Part shown: positions 31,676 to 34,064 of the stretch, piece after piece | How the letters are laid out: the number at the start of each line of letters is the position of its first letter | How positions within the stretch are numbered: the stretch's first letter is position 1 | Assembly: GCA_947090385.1 (NCBI GenBank) | Contig: CAMUNZ010000005.1 | Location: forward strand, 1 to 34,064 | Direction of reading: 5' to 3' | Source of the DNA: an uncultured Campylobacter sp. | GTDB taxonomy: Bacteria > Campylobacterota > Campylobacteria > Campylobacterales > Campylobacteraceae | Length of the DNA: 34,064 nt | Notes under the pieces: generated by a model | What the model saw: the letters and a program-made list of their open reading frames with translations, nothing else | Told to the model about the DNA's origin: nothing | Databases searched by the model: none | Program-made: the position numbers and the translations under genes

Positions 31676-32971
31676 ATGGAAAAAAAACAACATACAAGGA
31701 CGCATACGCCAGTTGATGGATATGCAATCGAAGAACTTAGAGTAAAGAGTCTAGAAGAATTAGTAGAAATTGCAAATAGCGTAGGCATTGAAAATCCTAG
31801 GGAATTTCGTCGTCAGTCATTAGTTTTTGAAATTTTAAAAGCACAAACGAAACAGGGCGGTTTTATACTTTTTACTGGAATTTTAGAAGTTACATCGGAT
31901 GGCTATGGATTTTTAAGGGCAACAGATTCTAATTTAAGTGATAGTTTAAACGATGCTTATGTAAGTTTAAGTCAAATTAGAAAATTTGCTTTAAGAGTTG
32001 GTGATATAGTTACTGGACAAGTAAGAGAACCAAAAGATCAAGAAAAATATTATGCTCTTTTAAAAATTGAAGCAATTAATTATAAATCAATTCAAGAAGC
32101 AAAAGAAAGACCGTTGTTTGATAATTTAACTCCAGTTTTTCCAGATGAAAAAATAAAATTAGAATATGATCAAACAAAGCTTACAGGACGAGTTTTGGAT
32201 CTTTTTACGCCGATAGGAAAAGGGCAAAGAGGGCTTATAGTCGCACCTCCTAGAAGTGGAAAAACTGAATTAATGAAAGAATTAGCGCACGGAATAGCGC
32301 ACAATCATCCAGAGGCAGAACTTATAGTTTTATTGGTAGATGAAAGACCAGAAGAAGTTACTGATATGCAAAGATGCGTTAAAGGTGAAGTTTTCAGCTC
32401 TACTTTTGATCTTCCAGCTTATAATCACGTAAGAGTCGCAGAGCTTGTCATCGAAAAAGCAAAAAGATCTGTCGAGATGGGAAAAGATGTGATAATTTTG
32501 CTTGATAGTATAACTCGCCTTGCAAGAGCTTATAATACAGTTACTCCAAGTAGCGGTAAAGTTTTAAGTGGTGGCGTCGATGCAAATGCGCTTCATAAAC
32601 CAAAAAGATTTTTTGGTGCGGCTAGAAATATAGAAAACGGTGGAAGTTTAACTATCATAGCGACAGCTTTAATCGATACTGGCTCAAGAATGGACGATGT
32701 GATTTTTGAAGAGTTTAAAGGTACTGGAAATAGCGAAATTATCCTTGATAGAACTATATCTGATAGAAGAATTTATCCTGCTATAAATGTTATAAAATCT
32801 GGCACAAGAAAAGAAGAATTACTTCAAAAACCAGATCAACTTCAAAGAATTTGGGCTTTGCGTTCTGTTTTTGCAACTATGGAAGATATAGACGCTTTGA
32901 AATTTTTGTATTCTAAGATGTTAAAATACAAAACTAATCATGAATTTTTATCAATGATGAATGAATCATAA
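31676..32971 (+). CDS. rho: Transcription termination factor Rho
   Basis: Rho is the hexameric RNA-dependent ATPase that ends transcription. The 431-residue protein has the N-terminal helical and cold-shock RNA-binding domains (TGILEVTSDGYGFLRA). The RecA-like motor has Walker A APPRSGKTEL (Lys196), VLLVDERPEEVTD, the Walker B VIILLDSITRLARA and the Q/R loop region SGGVDANALHKPKRFFGAARN. AGAGG precedes the ATG. The gene is 15 bases upstream of dnaX. Confidence 0.98.
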   Translation: MEKKQHTRTHTPVDGYAIEELRVKSLEELVEIANSVGIENPREFRRQSLVFEILKAQTKQGGFILFTGILEVTSDGYGFLRATDSNLSDSLNDAYVSLSQIRKFALRVGDIVTGQVREPKDQEKYYALLKIEAINYKSIQEAKERPLFDNLTPVFPDEKIKLEYDQTKLTGRVLDLFTPIGKGQRGLIVAPPRSGKTELMKELAHGIAHNHPEAELIVLLVDERPEEVTDMQRCVKGEVFSSTFDLPAYNHVRVAELVIEKAKRSVEMGKDVIILLDSITRLARAYNTVTPSSGKVLSGGVDANALHKPKRFFGAARNIENGGSLTIIATALIDTGSRMDDVIFEEFKGTGNSEIILDRTISDRRIYPAINVIKSGTRKEELLQKPDQLQRIWALRSVFATMEDIDALKFLYSKMLKYKTNHEFLSMMNES

Positions 32972-32986
32972 ATTTAAAGTTAATTT

Positions 32987-34064
32987 ATGCAAGCATTAGC
33001 TTTAAAATATCGTCCAAAAAATTTTGATGAGTTAATCGGACAAGATACGATATCTTTATCTCTTAGCCATGCGCTTGATAGCAATAGACTTGGTCATGCA
33101 TATCTTTTTAGCGGACTTAGAGGAAGTGGAAAAACAAGTAGCGCTAGAATTTTTGCAAAATCTTTAATTTGTACAAAAGGTCCGACTTCAAAACCTTGTG
33201 AGATTTGTCAAAATTGCAAAATGGCAAATGAAAATAATTCGCTTGATATCATAGAAATGGATGCCGCAAGTCATAGAACGATAGATGATATAAGAGAATT
33301 AAATGAAGCTACAAAATATGCCCCAGTCGCTTCTAGATATAAAATTTTTATAATCGATGAAGTTCATATGCTTACAAAAGAGGCTTCGAATGCATTTTTA
33401 AAAACGCTTGAAGAGCCACCAAGCTATGTTAAATTTATACTTGCTACAACGGATCCGTTAAAACTTCCAGTTACTATTTTAAGCAGAACTCAGCATTATA
33501 GATTTAAACCGATACCAAAAGTTTTAGTAGTTTCTCATTTAAAAAATATTTTAGAAAAAGAGGGAATTTCATACGAAAATGGCGGAGTCGAAATTATCGC
33601 AAGAGCTGGAAATGGATCACTTAGAGATAGTTTAACATTACTTGATCAGGCCATAATTTATAGCAAAAATGATATCAAACAAGATATAGTCGCTAAAATG
33701 TTGGGACTTTTGGAACCTAGCAGGATTGATGATTTGATGAAAATCATAGTTTCTCAAGATAAAAATGAAGCGATAAATTTTATAAAAGAGTTGATAAATT
33801 ACGATCCTGCGACGATTATAGATGAGATGATAGAAAATCTAAAAGAGAAATTTTTAAGCAAAAATGGATGTTATTCTCTTTTAATGTACGAGAGATTTTT
33901 TAGAATTTTAAGTGAAACAAAATCTTTGCTTAATGTAGGTAGTGATTCTCAATTTGTGCTTACTTTGATGATTTTTATGATGATGGAAGCCGTAAATTTG
34001 CGAGATATAGATTCGATTATAAATATTTTGCAAAATGAAGAAAAAGATAATTCTATAAAAAGTC
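32987..34064 (+). CDS. dnaX: DNA polymerase III gamma/tau subunit (3' end outside window)
   Basis: DnaX is the clamp-loader ATPase of the replisome. From ATG 32987 (MQALALKYRP) the frame stays open to the last base, about 359 codons. The Walker A GLRGSGKT is at residues 43-50. The zinc ligands are Cys62, Cys71, Cys74 and Cys77 in the same spacing as E. coli. IIDEVHML and the sensor 1 region LATTDPLKLP follow. The cut end lies about where domain III ends, so it cannot be seen whether a programmed frameshift or a tau extension exists. The ribosome site is weak (AAAG); coupling to rho, 15 bases upstream, is likely. Confidence 0.96.
   Translation, partial: MQALALKYRPKNFDELIGQDTISLSLSHALDSNRLGHAYLFSGLRGSGKTSSARIFAKSLICTKGPTSKPCEICQNCKMANENNSLDIIEMDAASHRTIDDIRELNEATKYAPVASRYKIFIIDEVHMLTKEASNAFLKTLEEPPSYVKFILATTDPLKLPVTILSRTQHYRFKPIPKVLVVSHLKNILEKEGISYENGGVEIIARAGNGSLRDSLTLLDQAIIYSKNDIKQDIVAKMLGLLEPSRIDDLMKIIVSQDKNEAINFIKELINYDPATIIDEMIENLKEKFLSKNGCYSLLMYERFFRILSETKSLLNVGSDSQFVLTLMIFMMMEAVNLRDIDSIINILQNEEKDNSIKS

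Noticed and set aside
1..34064. CRISPR array, tRNA/rRNA genes, insertion sequence or prophage
   Set aside because: I found no regularly spaced repeats, tRNA-like cloverleafs, transposase or phage genes. Almost every base is in a recognisable core gene or a short gap.
32987..34064. Programmed frameshift in dnaX
   Set aside because: The visible frame is open throughout and the region where such a site would lie is outside the window, so nothing can be concluded.

Overview
This AT-rich window looks like chromosomal DNA of a Campylobacter species (Campylobacterota). Four things suggest this: a MOMP-type porin with the typical signal peptide; a nap operon ordered napA-G-H-B-L-D without napC; a DUF2603/UPF0763 gene; and gene neighbourhoods that, from memory, match C. 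jejuni (rpiB-small membrane protein-apt-dedA-pepA-ychF, and rsmG/ribA-hemB-argF-DUF2603-hemN-FeS protein). The species cannot be named from the sequence alone. Both edges cut genes: hisD lacks its 5' end and dnaX its 3' end.

Layout. 1-2217: end of hisD, ung overlapping it, and a convergent small monohaem cytochrome c. 2309-3487: the porin, with its own terminator and promoter. 3756-5556: three overlapping membrane-protein genes built around a PepSY-type protein with four conserved histidines, behind a Fur-like box. 5568-8028: dnaB and ispG on the minus strand. 8129-11518: ppk, an orphan family 3 solute-binding protein, and a YbgC thioesterase. 11624-17861: a long run of overlapping plus-strand genes (folD, lepB, rpiB, a small coiled-coil membrane protein, apt, dedA, pepA, ychF, DUF2798). 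It ends at a strong bidirectional terminator shared with napD. 17871-23820: the periplasmic nitrate reductase operon on the minus strand. 24079-26586: ribA, rsmG, two small unknown genes and htpX, also on the minus strand. 26647-31588: hemB, argF, DUF2603, hemN and a two-[4Fe-4S] CCG-domain protein. 31676-34064: rho and dnaX.

Functions. Most genes are housekeeping: haem (hemB, hemN), riboflavin, isoprenoid, histidine and arginine synthesis, folate C1, nucleotide salvage, replication and termination. The respiratory part is Nap: NapG/NapH take electrons from the quinol pool in place of NapC, NapB passes them to NapA, and NapD and NapL assist. Genes are packed tightly, with many 1-4 base stop/start overlaps and many TTG or GTG starts that have good Shine-Dalgarno spacing. 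No gap exceeds about 270 bases. The two longest (3488-3755 and 23821-24078) hold regulatory-looking repeats.

I see no mobile element, CRISPR array, tRNA or rRNA. The best candidates for new biology are the iron-linked PepSY module with its regulatory region, the two unknown genes between rsmG and htpX, and the phased repeats upstream of nap.
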